A stretch of DNA of 64,000 nt from Streptomyces sp. GESEQ-4 (GCF_017948455.1 NZ_JAFFSU010000031.1:1-64000); one strand, 5' to 3'. Positions 1 to 8,425 are shown, numbered from the stretch's first letter. The notes: a model not told the origin generated them from the sequence alone. Translations and numbers: made by a program.

Positions 1-123
1 GACAGCGACGACGTCCCCGTAGGTCTTGCGCAGGGCCACCACCGACAACGCCTTGCCGGTCGAGGCGGCCGGCGTGCCGCCGGCCACCTTGACGGACGGT
101 GTGGCGACATCGAATTCAGCCAC
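1..123 (-). CDS. ABC transporter ATP-binding protein, polyamine type (partial)
   Basis: Only the first 41 codons are in the window; the gene runs off the left edge. The visible N-terminus is a short leader followed by the first beta strand of an ABC ATPase (VVALRKTYGDVVAV), just before where a Walker A would be. The GTG start overlaps the last 8 bases of the upstream binding-protein gene, so the two are translationally coupled. Next to a PotD/PotF-type binding protein, a PotA-like ATPase energising polyamine or related uptake is the natural reading. The family is inferred mostly from context because no nucleotide-binding motif is visible. Confidence 0.65.
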   Translation of the reverse strand, partial: MAEFDVATPSVKVAGGTPAASTGKALSVVALRKTYGDVVAV

Positions 124-1219
124 GAGCCCACTCCAACCAGCGCTTGGTGACGGCGGCTTCGTTCTTCAGCCACCAGTCGATGTCCGCGTCGAAACCCTGG
201 TCGTAGAACTTCGGCGCGCCGGACAGTGCGTTGCGCTCGTCCTCGGTGAGCTTGTCGTAGGCCAGCGGAGAAGCCGGGTTCGACGGGAACGCCTTGGCCA
301 CGTTGGCCTGGCTCTCGGCCCGCAGCGAGAAGTCCATGAGCTGGTAGGCGCCGTCCACGTTGGCCGCGCCCTTGGCAATCGCGTAGCCCTGGAACTGGCG
401 GCGCATACCGTTGAGCTGCCGCTCCACCGGCACGCCCTGCTTTTGCAGGTCGGCGAGCCGGCCGTCCCAGACGGTGGCCATCGTCACTTCCTCGCGGCTC
501 AGGAGCACACCGGGCAGCGGGCCGCTGTCCCAGAACTTCTTGATGTCGCCCCGCAGCCGGGTCAGCACCTTGAAGGCACGGTCCACATCCAGCGGATACA
601 GCTTGTCCATGGGCACACCGTCGGCCAGCAGCGCGAACTCCAGCTCCGGCAGGTCACCGTCCGGGCTGACCATCGAACGCCCGCCCTTGAACGCCTTGGT
701 GTCCCAGAAATCCGCCCACGACTCCGGCTTCTTACCCCCGAAGGCATCCGTGCGGTACCCGATGCACTGGCCGTAGAAGGCGTGGCCGACGGCATGCTCG
801 GTGATCTGGTTCTCCGGGATCTTCGCGCTCTTCACGCTCTTGACCCGGTCCAGGTCCAGCGCCTCCAGGGCGTCCTGCTTGACGTACTTGGTGTGCGACA
901 TCATCGAGTTGTTGATGAGGTCGCACTGCGGGCGGCCCTGCTTGATCTGGGCGAGCAGCGGAGCATCGTCCAGGTTGAGCACCTTGACGCTGATACCGGT
1001 CTCCTGCGTGAACGGCGTGTAGATCGCCTTCTGCAGGGCCGCACCGTAGGAACCGCCGCTGTCACGGACGACCACCGTCTTGCCGCCGCCCTTACCCCCA
1101 CCGGACGACACACGGCTGGTGCCGGTGCCGCAGGCGGCGAGGGAGGGAAGAGCGGCGAGGGCGGCGAGGCCGCCTGCTCCGCGCAGGAGCGCTCTACGAC
1201 CGATCTGGGCATCACTCAT
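116..1219 (-). CDS. Extracellular solute-binding lipoprotein, PotD/PotF (spermidine/putrescine) type
   Basis: A 367-residue binding protein of an ABC importer. It begins with a twin-arginine stretch (GRRALLRGAGG) and a lipobox ending LAAC, so it should be exported and lipid-anchored. The mature part has the features of family-1 binding proteins of the polyamine group (VVVRDSGGSYGAALQKA near the start, ETGISVKVLN, and a tryptophan-rich C-terminus). I chose the start at 1219 because GAGGAG lies 7 bases upstream; an ATG five codons earlier has no such site. It precedes the ATPase gene with an 8-bp overlap. The ligand cannot be read from sequence, but neighbouring amine oxidases and RidA make an amine or amino acid likely. 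Confidence 0.85.
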   Translation of the reverse strand: MSDAQIGRRALLRGAGGLAALAALPSLAACGTGTSRVSSGGGKGGGKTVVVRDSGGSYGAALQKAIYTPFTQETGISVKVLNLDDAPLLAQIKQGRPQCDLINNSMMSHTKYVKQDALEALDLDRVKSVKSAKIPENQITEHAVGHAFYGQCIGYRTDAFGGKKPESWADFWDTKAFKGGRSMVSPDGDLPELEFALLADGVPMDKLYPLDVDRAFKVLTRLRGDIKKFWDSGPLPGVLLSREEVTMATVWDGRLADLQKQGVPVERQLNGMRRQFQGYAIAKGAANVDGAYQLMDFSLRAESQANVAKAFPSNPASPLAYDKLTEDERNALSGAPKFYDQGFDADIDWWLKNEAAVTKRWLEWARG

Positions 1220-1474
1220 GGCAATACTCCTCATCTGGGGACGCGTGGACCAGCTGTGCGGGGCTTTACCTCGCAGGTGCGGGGGGGTGGGATGGTGCAG
1301 GGCGGCGAACGCGGACAGAGCATCGCCCGCTTGCGTTGCCGATCGCCGCTTTGGGCGCGTGATCGCCGTGGATCGAAGTCCCCGACGACCTTGTCGTCGG
1401 AGCGACGCCGGCTAGAGGACCGGGTGAGTAGCGATGGGGAAGCTGGAGCCGTGACAGGCGGTGACCAGCGGAGT

Positions 1475-1612
1475 GCCCGTATGGATCGACTCCCCACGGG
1501 CGACGTCCTGGGCCCAGGTCTTGAAGGCGGGGTTGCCGGAAATCAGGCGTTCCGGGAGCGGGCCGGACTCTCGCGGCGCGAAGGAGGGATTGGTGTCGAT
1601 GGCCTTCAGGAG
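1475..1612 (-). pseudogene. Remnant of a cupin-domain (DUF861-like) protein
   Basis: A stretch of about 45 codons reads LLKAIDTNPSF, then PERLISGNPAFKTW and AQDVARGESIHTG. This matches the N-terminal part of small cupins of the DUF861 type as I remember them (ISGNP..KTW..D...G...GIW). After HTG the match ends abruptly, and the expected glutamate/histidine cupin core is absent, so the gene is truncated. No start codon with a ribosome site precedes it. It lies in the roughly 650-bp gap between the SDR and binding-protein genes of a minus-strand operon. I see no other gene in 1220-1871. Confidence 0.5.
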
Positions 1613-1871
1613 CGCTACGCCTCTCCTTTTTGAGCTTGAGAAGTTGGTAGCCGCGGCCACGGTCGATGAGCCGTTGCCGAGCGGCGTCTGGCACGCACTC
1701 GTGGGCGTTACGGGCGCACTGTGGGTGGCACCGTTCGAGTGCGGCGAATGGGGTACGCGCTCGACGCGTGTGCGATCGTTCATGCCGCAATCGGCGGTCG
1801 CCCGAGGCAGAAGGCGAGACGGAGAGCAGGTCGTTCAGTCCATTGCTGGTGGGGATGCCCAGCAGGGACGT

Positions 1872-2606
1872 TCAGAAAGCGGTGTACCCGCCGTCGACGG
1901 TCAGGACCGATCCGGTCACGTACGACGACTCCGACGAGGCGAAGAAGAGCACCGCGTCAGCGACCTCTTCAGGAGTGGCGAGGCGTTGGAGCGGGATCTG
2001 GCTCTCGCGCTCGCGGCGGTAGGCCTCGGGGTCGGGCTTGCTCTGGAACGCCGCTTCGATGATCGGGGTGGCGGTCAGGCCCGGAGCGACGACGTTGACA
2101 CGGATGTTGCGCGGGGCCCATTCGATGGCAGCGCCCTTGGCGAGCATGATGAGGCCCCCCTTGGCGGCGGAATACAGCACCTGCCCGGCCATGCCGACCA
2201 TGCCCAGTCGTGAACTGACGCAGACGAACGAGCCACCGGTCTCGGGCATCAGCGGCGCGAAGTGCTTCATCACCAGGAACGCGCTGAGCAGGTTGCTCTC
2301 GAGCACGTTCTTCGCGTCGTCGCAGGCCATCTCGGTGAGCGGACTGACGGCCTGCAGGCCGTGGTTGAGGACGACGACGTCGACGGTGCCGAGGGACTCG
2401 GCGGCCTGCTTGGCCAGGCTCTCGACGAACGCCTCGTCGTTGAGGTCTCCGGGAACGTACAGGTCGTCGGGCTGAGCGCTGTCGAGTCGCTCCTTGCGGC
2501 CGGTGAGCAGCAGCCGCGCGCCCTCGCGGCGGAAGTGGGAACTCACCGCCTGCCCGATGCCACTGCTGGCGCCTGTCACCAGGGCCGTGACGTTCTTGAG
2601 TCTCAT
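1872..2606 (-). CDS. Short-chain dehydrogenase/reductase (SDR)
   Basis: A 244-residue classical SDR, an NAD(P)-dependent alcohol/ketone oxidoreductase of the cytoplasm. It has the dinucleotide motif TGASSGIG at residues 11-18, Asn105, Ser131-132 and the catalytic YSAAK (Tyr145, Lys149), and it ends in the usual GGYTAF. The ATG at 2606 has AAGGAG 8 bases upstream. It follows the D-serine-dehydratase-like gene with a 74-bp gap in the same direction, suggesting a shared transcript. The substrate is unknown; a hydroxy-acid or amino-alcohol intermediate of the local pathway is plausible. A deleted paralogue of its last 53 codons lies at 8489-8647. Confidence 0.88.
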   Translation of the reverse strand: MRLKNVTALVTGASSGIGQAVSSHFRREGARLLLTGRKERLDSAQPDDLYVPGDLNDEAFVESLAKQAAESLGTVDVVVLNHGLQAVSPLTEMACDDAKNVLESNLLSAFLVMKHFAPLMPETGGSFVCVSSRLGMVGMAGQVLYSAAKGGLIMLAKGAAIEWAPRNIRVNVVAPGLTATPIIEAAFQSKPDPEAYRRERESQIPLQRLATPEEVADAVLFFASSESSYVTGSVLTVDGGYTAF

Positions 2607-2680
2607 GTCAGGCACTCCTTTACGGGGGAGATCGGTCGTCGGGTTGGGGCTCGGCCACGGGGTCTTGTCCCTGGGGCCGG

Positions 2681-3787
2681 TCAGTTGAGGAATCCGCGGG
2701 CGTCGACCGGCCAGCGCTGCAGCGACGTGCCCGTGCTGTCGGTGACGATCAGTTCCTCGAAACCGAGGACGACGGGGCATACGTGGTTCGGCACCACCGG
2801 TACGACGGTGCCGACGCTGGGGCGGAACTCGCCGTCCGGCAGCGGAAGGAACCCGTGGTACTCGTTGACCTTGGACAGGACCGCCTTCGTGCCGGCGATG
2901 CCGCCGTAGCCGATCTCGGGGCTGCCTTCCTTGCTGAGGGCCTTGTTGCCCACATCGACGATGACCTGACCGGGGATCCAGTCGCTGACCACGGTGCCGG
3001 CCACGAACAGCGCGATCTGGTCCTCCGTGCAGGAGCCCAGCCGGACGTTGTTCAGATCGCCGAAGACATACTCGCCGGGACGGATCTCGGTGATCACGCC
3101 GCTCGTGGAGAATTCGAGGGTGGGAGTGGAGCCGGCACTGACCACCTCCGCGGTGACTCCGACACCTTCGAGGCTGCGTACCGCGATGGTGAGCGCGGCC
3201 TCCTGGTCCTGCGCGGCGCGCCCGCGAGCGTCCCGACCCGCGCCGCCGTGACCGGGATAGGTGAAGACGCCCACCGGCATCAGACCGCGCTTGCGGGCGG
3301 CGAGCGCGAGATCGCCCGCAGCCTCGGGCGGCGCCCCGGAACGACGGGCGCCACAGTCGACCTCGATCACGACCTGTAGCCGGCCCGGTTCGTCTCCCAT
3401 CGCGTCGGCGAGGGCCTCGATCGCCGCGACGTTGTCGACGCCGACCCGCAGCCGGACGGACTCGGCGAGCCGGCGGATCCGGGCTCGCTTCGTTCCCGCG
3501 GCCCAGATCGGGTAGGCGAGGAAGATGTCGTCGAACCCGGCCGCGGCGAAGACCTCGGCCTCACCGACGTTTCCCGCGGTGATTCCGACCGCGCCGGCCT
3601 CGATCTGGCGTCGCCCGATCTCCACACACTTGTGCGTCTTGACGTGCGGCCTGACCTTGAGGTTGCGCTGGTCGGCGAAGCCCTGAATGCGGTCGATGTT
3701 GCCCTGCATGACGTCGACCAGCACGATCGGCGCGGGGGTGTCGATCCGCTCGACCAGAGCGTCGAGTGCTCGTTGCAGCCGGTTCAC
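2681..3787 (-). CDS. D-serine dehydratase-like / D-threonine aldolase-like PLP enzyme (fold type III)
   Basis: A 368-residue enzyme of the DSD1/D-threonine aldolase family, with an alanine-racemase-like barrel and PLP cofactor. The PLP lysine is expected at Lys50 in RPHVKTHK. Near the C-terminus the metal site reads PNHVC. A His-x-Cys pair is typical of eukaryotic-type D-serine dehydratases, whereas D-threonine aldolases carry His-x-Asp, so a dehydratase acting on D-serine or a beta-hydroxy D-amino acid is favoured. That would release an enamine/imine that the adjacent RidA could clear. The GTG start at 3787 has AAGGAGGG upstream. A decayed copy of its first 18 codons lies at 8426-8480. Confidence 0.85.
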   Translation of the reverse strand: MNRLQRALDALVERIDTPAPIVLVDVMQGNIDRIQGFADQRNLKVRPHVKTHKCVEIGRRQIEAGAVGITAGNVGEAEVFAAAGFDDIFLAYPIWAAGTKRARIRRLAESVRLRVGVDNVAAIEALADAMGDEPGRLQVVIEVDCGARRSGAPPEAAGDLALAARKRGLMPVGVFTYPGHGGAGRDARGRAAQDQEAALTIAVRSLEGVGVTAEVVSAGSTPTLEFSTSGVITEIRPGEYVFGDLNNVRLGSCTEDQIALFVAGTVVSDWIPGQVIVDVGNKALSKEGSPEIGYGGIAGTKAVLSKVNEYHGFLPLPDGEFRPSVGTVVPVVPNHVCPVVLGFEELIVTDSTGTSLQRWPVDARGFLN

Positions 3788-3908
3788 GCTGCCCTCCTTG
3801 TGGTTATGCCTGGAATGATCGAGGGGCGCGGGTGCTGACTCCCCCTGGATGCCGAACGCGCGCGGCCCGCGATAGCGCTCGCTTGCGTACACCCCCGTCG
3901 GCCCCGGC

Positions 3909-4394
3909 CTACACAGCGGTGCAGACCATCTGGATCTCGACCGGACTGTTGAGCGGCAGCCCGGCGACACCGATCGCGGTGCGAGCGTGCCGTCCGTTCT
4001 CACCCAGCACCTCGATGAGCAGTTCACTGGCCGCGCTGGCGACGTTCGACTGCTCACCGAAGTCCGGCGTACTGGCCACGAAGACCAGCATCTGCACGAT
4101 CCGGACCCGGTCCAGGTCGCCCACCGCCTGCACAGCGGCAGCGAGCGCATTGAGCACGGCATGGCGCGCGAGCTCACGAGCCGTCTCCAGCTCGACCTCC
4201 CGGCCGACAATGCCCTGACCCAGCAGCCAACCGTCCTTGTAAGGCAGTTGACCCGAGATGTAGATGCTGGAGCCCACGGTCCGGTGGTGCACGTAGTACG
4301 GGTTGTCACGGAGCTCGGGAAGGGCCAGCCCCAAGGCCTGGAGCCGATCGGAAGCCGAGTCGGTATTCGCTGCCGAAGTCACGGACTGGCTCAT
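3909..4394 (-). CDS. RidA family (YjgF/YER057c/UK114) protein
   Basis: A 161-residue RidA-like protein; the family hydrolyses reactive enamine/imine intermediates made by PLP-dependent dehydratases. The family pattern is visible as YISGQLPYKDG, the central VRIVQMLVFVASTPDF and the C-terminal IGVAGLPLNSPVEIQMVCTAV. It lacks the arginine of canonical RidA and belongs to the longer YoaB-like branch, so its substrate may differ. The ATG at 4394 follows GGAGGTGG. It is the first gene of the minus-strand operon, with the PLP dehydratase 121 bp downstream, a pairing that makes chemical sense. A FadR-type operator lies about 150 bp upstream. Confidence 0.85.
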   Translation of the reverse strand: MSQSVTSAANTDSASDRLQALGLALPELRDNPYYVHHRTVGSSIYISGQLPYKDGWLLGQGIVGREVELETARELARHAVLNALAAAVQAVGDLDRVRIVQMLVFVASTPDFGEQSNVASAASELLIEVLGENGRHARTAIGVAGLPLNSPVEIQMVCTAV

Positions 4395-4545
4395 CGCGCC
4401 ACCTCCGCGGACGGAGCAGGGCACAAACCCTCGCAGTTGGCCACGAGAACCTGCTTCGCGTGAATCTTGATCATCTGCACTCGGTTCTCCTCTCGAGCAA
4501 CAGTGGCGACATAACGCCGTATGACGGCTTAAAGCCTCCACTCGA

Positions 4546-4562
4546 TTGTCGTTTGTCGACCA
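4546..4562. promoter_or_regulatory. Operator of the local GntR/FadR-type regulator (copy 1)
   Basis: Read on the minus strand the site is TGGTCGACAAACGACAA, a 7-3-7 near-palindrome sharing the TGGTCGACAA core with sites at 6729, 7097 and 7119. It lies upstream of the RidA-led operon, in the right place to control it. Confidence 0.6.
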
Positions 4563-4858
4563 TATGGGTGCCCGTCGAGCACTGTCAATACAAACTTCGG
4601 CCTCGAATGCGACCTCGGAACACCACGTGCGGCGGGATTCTCGAGCGGTTGACACGGATGGTCGACCTCACGCCCGACGAGATCCCCATGCCACAAGAGC
4701 GGCTTGGCCTGCTGCCCGGTTGTTCCGGCAAGGCCTACAGCGACTGGCTGCAAGCCCGTGGTGACGAGCTCGGCAACGGCGTCGCGCGGCGACACTGGAC
4801 CCGTTCACGACCAGAAGAACGCCGTCGGCCTTCAGGTGGATCCGGCAGGAAGACGACC

Positions 4859-4936
4859 GTGACGCGGAGGCAACTCACCGACGAACAGCGGAGGTTGATC
4901 GCGCCGTTCCCGCCGATAGGCAAGTACGGCCCCCTA
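4859..4936 (+). pseudogene. IS5-family transposase, N-terminal remnant
   Basis: From a GTG at 4859 about 25 codons read VTRRQLTDEQRRLIAPF then PPIGKYGPL. These match the start of IS5-type transposases common in Streptomyces (LTDEQW..IEPFLPIG.YGP). The match ends at GPL and none of the DDE catalytic region is present. No inverted repeats are recognisable. The surrounding 4563-5116 contains no intact gene that I recognise. Confidence 0.5.
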
Positions 4937-5116
4937 CGACATCTCGTCGTCCGCGGTCGCGCCTCCTGCATGGCGCACCCAGCCGTGGCCACGGCTGAGG
5001 CCCGGACGCTGCGGCAGTGATCAGGGACGGCGTCCGGGCAGGCCAAGAACGCATGCTCGGACGGACAGAGCGCATTCGGCGACCGGTGATGCGGGTGCGA
5101 CATGCGCACCATGCGG

Positions 5117-5326
5117 TCAGTTCGCCGTCTCGGCCATATCGCAGGTGTGGCATACCACCCTGCGTGCCGGGATACGGCCGAACGCAGCACCCATGCCGAC
5201 CTGGCGGGTGACCTGTACCTGACGTACGCGGGCGTGGTTCTCGCAGGTGGCCAAGCCGCAGCGCGAGCACACACCGATGCCGGTGGTGTCGCTGCGCGCC
5301 TCCTGGAGGCAGTCGTAGCACCTCAT
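5117..5326 (-). CDS. DUF2180 family zinc-ribbon protein
   Basis: A 69-residue protein with four metal-type pairs: MRCYDC at the start, CSRCG, CENH and CHTC near the end. This spacing is that of the small DUF2180 family of streptomycetes, whose role is unknown to me. The start at 5326 is preceded by CGGAG and leaves the first CxxC immediately after the initiator, as usual for this family; a longer reading from 5401 has no ribosome site. A strong vegetative-type promoter lies about 95 bp upstream. Confidence 0.75.
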   Translation of the reverse strand: MRCYDCLQEARSDTTGIGVCSRCGLATCENHARVRQVQVTRQVGMGAAFGRIPARRVVCHTCDMAETAN

Positions 5327-5418
5327 GTCCAACTCCGATTTCAGCAGGGGCCGGATGTGGCGGCCAACCGGCACGAACAAAACCACCCAGGCCACGCACA
5401 CCTACTCAAGGAGCTTGA

Positions 5419-5447
5419 AAAGTAGGCTCTAGTTTAGACTTTGTCAA
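5419..5447 (-). promoter_or_regulatory. Promoter with overlapping inverted repeat upstream of the DUF2180 gene
   Basis: On the minus strand TTGACA (5447-5442) and TACTTT (5424-5419) are separated by 17 bp, a good vegetative sigma-factor promoter. An imperfect 8-4-8 inverted repeat, TTAGACTT-tgtc-AAGACTAA (one mismatch), overlaps the -35 element and could bind a repressor. The patch is conspicuously AT-rich for this genome. Confidence 0.55.
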
Positions 5448-5459
5448 GACTAAGACTCG

Positions 5460-6008
5460 ATCGTGATCGTATGGCCGGTGGTGATGCAGCGAAGCAAACG
5501 CCAGCACGGTGCGGACGGCGCTGCCGGGCTGCAACTCCGACCCGTCCGCCAGGAGAGCCCGGCTGAGGGAGGCGAGGCGTCCTCAGGGCAGTGGCCGACG
5601 GCGGGCCGGGACCGCAAGATCCAGGGAGCGGGCACCTTCATGGCCTCGCCTGGCTGCCCATGGCGGGCAGTTGCCTCCGGGTTCTGGCCGGCCTGGCCTA
5701 CCGGATACCGGCGCTTCGCCCAGGGGGCCGAAGCCAGGGGCAGAACCGGTGATGGCGGTGACCTGCCTGGATGGCACCAGCCGCACCGAGTTGTATCGCT
5801 TCGCGTCCACCCCGCCCCGGCGCGACGTCGTCACCAGCCGGCGCTGTGCAGACCGGTTCCTGGAACGGGCCCGCCCGCGCAGCTGACCGCGCAGCCGTAA
5901 ACGCCCACGTCGCCCCCTACCCGCCCCACCGTGCCGACGGCCGGCAACCGGCAACCGGCACTCAAGATCCGCTACAAGATCGGACGCTTCACGCACGCCG
6001 GCATGACC
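5460..6008. other. Intergenic stretch without recognisable gene
   Basis: Neither strand shows a reading frame with a convincing start, ribosome site and family resemblance. Open frames here look like products of high GC. It may be decayed sequence next to the IS5 remnant. Confidence 0.4.
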
Positions 6009-6695
6009 TCATGCATGCCGGGGCGCGCGTTCCCCTGGATCTCCCGTCTGGACCCCCAGCCCCATGGGGAAATGGGCAGCCAGTTCCTGGCGGAACGCGT
6101 CGGTGTCGCCTTCCAGGGCAACCGCGGCCAACCTCTCGTGCTCGACGACCAATTGATGCGGGTCGTCGCTGTAAGTGCGGTGATCGACGCTGAGGTGGAG
6201 GCGCAGCTTGGTCTCCCAGCCGTTCCAGAGACTCTGCAGGACGCCGTGCCCCGAGAGATCGTAGAAGAGCCTGTGGAAGCGGAGGTGCGCGTCGATGCTG
6301 GCCGGGATGTCGTCCTTCTCCATTGCCCGGCGGAGATCCTCGACGGTTTGCAGCAACTGGGGCCGCTCAGGACCGCGCAGGGCTTCGGCCGAGAGCTCGG
6401 CGGCGTACGGCTCGACACGCAGCCGGACCGAGTCGATCTCGGCGACCTCACGAGCGCTCACCTCTACGACGAACGCCCCACGGTAGGGGATCTTGACGAC
6501 GAGCCCTTCCTCCTCCAGCTTGGTCAGCGCCTCGCGCAGCGGGGACCGGCTGATCCCGAGATCCCCGGCGATGTGCGCCTCGCGCAGCTGGCCACCGGGA
6601 GGTACGGTCCCGTCGAGGATGGCGGCACGCAGTGTGCGGTAGACGCCGTCCGGCGTCGTCGTCCGCTGCTCCTGCCACTCGAACTTGTGGTCCAC
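6009..6695 (-). CDS. GntR family transcriptional regulator, FadR subfamily (FCD domain)
   Basis: A 228-residue regulator. The N-terminal winged helix (about residues 15-80) contains LREAHIAGDLGISRSPLREAL, the hallmark of GntR proteins. The C-terminal FCD domain has the metal-ligand pattern D-x3-R-x-H (DAHLRFHRLFYDLSGH) and a later HxxL stretch. FadR-type regulators normally respond to small organic acids or amino acids of the pathway they control. The GTG at 6695 follows GGGAGGG. Its own upstream region and those of the RidA operon and the HAD gene share one 17-bp operator, so autoregulation and control of the whole cluster are likely. Confidence 0.88.
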   Translation of the reverse strand: MDHKFEWQEQRTTTPDGVYRTLRAAILDGTVPPGGQLREAHIAGDLGISRSPLREALTKLEEEGLVVKIPYRGAFVVEVSAREVAEIDSVRLRVEPYAAELSAEALRGPERPQLLQTVEDLRRAMEKDDIPASIDAHLRFHRLFYDLSGHGVLQSLWNGWETKLRLHLSVDHRTYSDDPHQLVVEHERLAAVALEGDTDAFRQELAAHFPMGLGVQTGDPGERAPRHA

Positions 6696-6728
6696 CCCGT
6701 TGCCCTCCCTCAACACTTGCCGACCATT

Positions 6729-6745
6729 TGGTCGTTTGTCGACTA
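6729..6745. promoter_or_regulatory. Operator of the GntR/FadR-type regulator (copy 2, autoregulatory)
   Basis: TGGTCGTTTGTCGACTA lies 34 bp upstream of the regulator's start; its reverse complement is TAGTCGACAAACGACCA. It is the same 7-3-7 motif as at 4546, 7097 and 7119. Between here and 7078 I see no gene. Confidence 0.65.
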
Positions 6746-7078
6746 TACCTCTGCTGGTGCATCCCCACCTCAAGTTGGTTGTCTGGCACGGAGCTCACTG
6801 AATTCACAGCGGTGCCCCATCCGGCTCACGGGTCGCGGTAACAGGTCGGTGTCTCGGGTGGTGCCGTTTGGTTGTCAGGCCGATGCCGGTCCGGCGACGC
6901 GAGTGCAGGACGCACGACGCAACACCTTCGCGTCTCCGGACGCCGACTCTTCGGCCTTCGTCGTCCAGTCGGTACCTGGTCTTGCGTGAGAAGCCGAGCA
7001 TCTGGCCGGCCGCTGACGTTGCCGATACCACGACCTGGCGGAACGGCTCGCACTTGCCGAGGCGCTCCTCTGATGCTG

Positions 7079-7107
7079 TTGACAGTCGAGACCAGTTGGT
7101 CGACAAT
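7079..7107 (+). promoter_or_regulatory. Promoter of the HAD dehalogenase-like gene
   Basis: TTGACA at 7079-7084 and GACAAT at 7102-7107 are 17 bp apart. The -10 element lies inside the first of two operators, so repressor binding would block it directly. Confidence 0.5.
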
Positions 7108-7113
7108 CGACTA
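7097..7113. promoter_or_regulatory. Operator of the GntR/FadR-type regulator (copy 3)
   Basis: TGGTCGACAATCGACTA, a 7-3-7 palindrome with one mismatch. Its centre is 22 bp, or two helical turns, from that of copy 4, a spacing that favours cooperative binding. Confidence 0.7.
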
Positions 7114-7118
7114 AACGA

Positions 7119-7135
7119 TGGTCGACAATCGACCA
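7119..7135. promoter_or_regulatory. Operator of the GntR/FadR-type regulator (copy 4, perfect palindrome)
   Basis: TGGTCGACAATCGACCA is a perfect 7-3-7 inverted repeat (TGGTCGA-caa-TCGACCA) and the best copy of the motif. It lies about 37 bp before the GTG of the HAD gene. Confidence 0.75.
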
Positions 7136-7172
7136 GGCATCAGACTGCTCCACTGAAACACTAGGAGGACCA

Positions 7173-7853
7173 GTGGGATTCGACGTCAAACCCAAGTTCG
7201 TGACGTTCGACATGAACGGAACGCTGATCAAGTTCAGCATCAACGACACGATGCGTGAGGTCCTGGGCGACCGACTGCCGGCCGAGGTCGCCGATGAGTA
7301 CCTGCGGATCTGCAAGGCGTACCGGATCGACGAGTGCACGGGCGCGTACCAGCCGTTCCACCAGGTCGTCGCTCGTTCCATGGAACGCGCCTTGCGCAAG
7401 GTCGGTCTCGAGTACCGCGAGGACGAAGCGCGGGCGGTGTACGACCGCATCCCCACCTGGGGCCCGTACCCCGGTGTAACCGAGGCGCTGAACCGCCTGG
7501 CCGAGGCGGTCCCGCTGGTCATCATCACCAACAGCGACACCGCGCACGCCGTGCGCCTCGCGGAGAACCTCAAGGCCCCGTTCGCAGACGTCATCAGCGC
7601 CGAGGAGATGGGCGTCTACAAGCCGCGACTCAGCGCCTTCGAGTACACATTCGACAAGCTCGGCGTGACACCCGACGAGCTCGTGCACGTATCCGCGAGC
7701 CCGATGTACGACCATCGCTCCGCGGCGATCATGGGCATCAAGAACAAGGTGTACATGGACCGCGGCTGGGAGCACGACGAGCACTGGCTCGGCTACGAGC
7801 GGATCACCGACATCGCCGACCTCCCGGTCCTCTTCGGCCTGCCGCGCCCCTGA
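7173..7853 (+). CDS. HAD-superfamily hydrolase, 2-haloacid dehalogenase type II-like
   Basis: A 226-residue HAD hydrolase. The nucleophile motif is FDMNGT (Asp13), motif II is TNSD, and motif III includes YKPRLSAFEY followed by VSASPMYD. These are the positions used by L-2-haloacid dehalogenases, although many such proteins act on other substrates, so dehalogenation is not established. The usual Y after the nucleophile Asp (FDxYGT) is Asn here. The GTG start follows AGGAGG. Two operators and a promoter precede it, placing it in the local amine/amino-acid regulon. Confidence 0.8.
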   Translation: MGFDVKPKFVTFDMNGTLIKFSINDTMREVLGDRLPAEVADEYLRICKAYRIDECTGAYQPFHQVVARSMERALRKVGLEYREDEARAVYDRIPTWGPYPGVTEALNRLAEAVPLVIITNSDTAHAVRLAENLKAPFADVISAEEMGVYKPRLSAFEYTFDKLGVTPDELVHVSASPMYDHRSAAIMGIKNKVYMDRGWEHDEHWLGYERITDIADLPVLFGLPRP

Positions 7854-7958
7854 TGCCCCTGACGCCCGAGCGGAGAACTGAGGAAATGATCCACAGCAAG
7901 GCGATGGCGGTGTGAGTCAGCCCCTGCCTCACACCGTCAAGGGTGACTCGGCTTCAGA

Positions 7959-8397
7959 AGGCTCCAGGCCCTAGGGCTGAAGCTACCCGTCCTCGCCGGC
8001 AGCGCGAACCTCGTGCACCACCGGACGGTGGGCTCCACCATCCACCTCTCCGGCCAACTCCCCTTTAAGGACGGCGAGCTGCTGGGTCAGGGCGTTGTCG
8101 GCCCGGGACGTGGAGCTGGAGACGGCGCGGGAGTTCGCGCGCCATGCCGTGCTCAACGCGCTCGCTGCCGCTGTGCAGGCGGTGGGCGACCTGGACCGGG
8201 TCCGGATCGTGCAGATGCTGGTCTTCGTGGCCGGCACGCCGGACTTCGGTGAGCAGTCGAACGTCGCCAACCCGGCCAGTGAACTCCTCATCGAGGTACT
8301 GGGCGAGAACGGACGGCACGCCCGCACCGCGATCGGTGTCGCCGGGCTGCCGCTCAACACCCCGGTCGAGATCCAGGTGATCTGCACTGCGGTGTAG
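7959..8397 (+). pseudogene. Degenerate second copy of the RidA-family gene
   Basis: Codon by codon this matches the RidA-like gene at 3909-4394: RLQALG, VHHRTVGST, SGQLPFKDG, and after a break REFARHAVLN through LPLNTPVEIQVICTAV. An extra C in the run at 8102-8104 shifts the frame, and there is no start codon in frame before a stop just upstream of 7959, so no complete protein can be made. It forms the head of a duplicated operon followed by pieces of the dehydratase and SDR genes. A sequencing error could explain the frameshift but not the missing start. Confidence 0.8.
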
Positions 8398-8425
8398 CGG
8401 CGAGCCAATCATGAGCAGTGCGGCG

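Noticed and set aside
5460..6008. Plus-strand frames such as 5463-5900
   Set aside because: No ribosome site, no domain, and several mutually overlapping frames typical of high-GC non-coding DNA.
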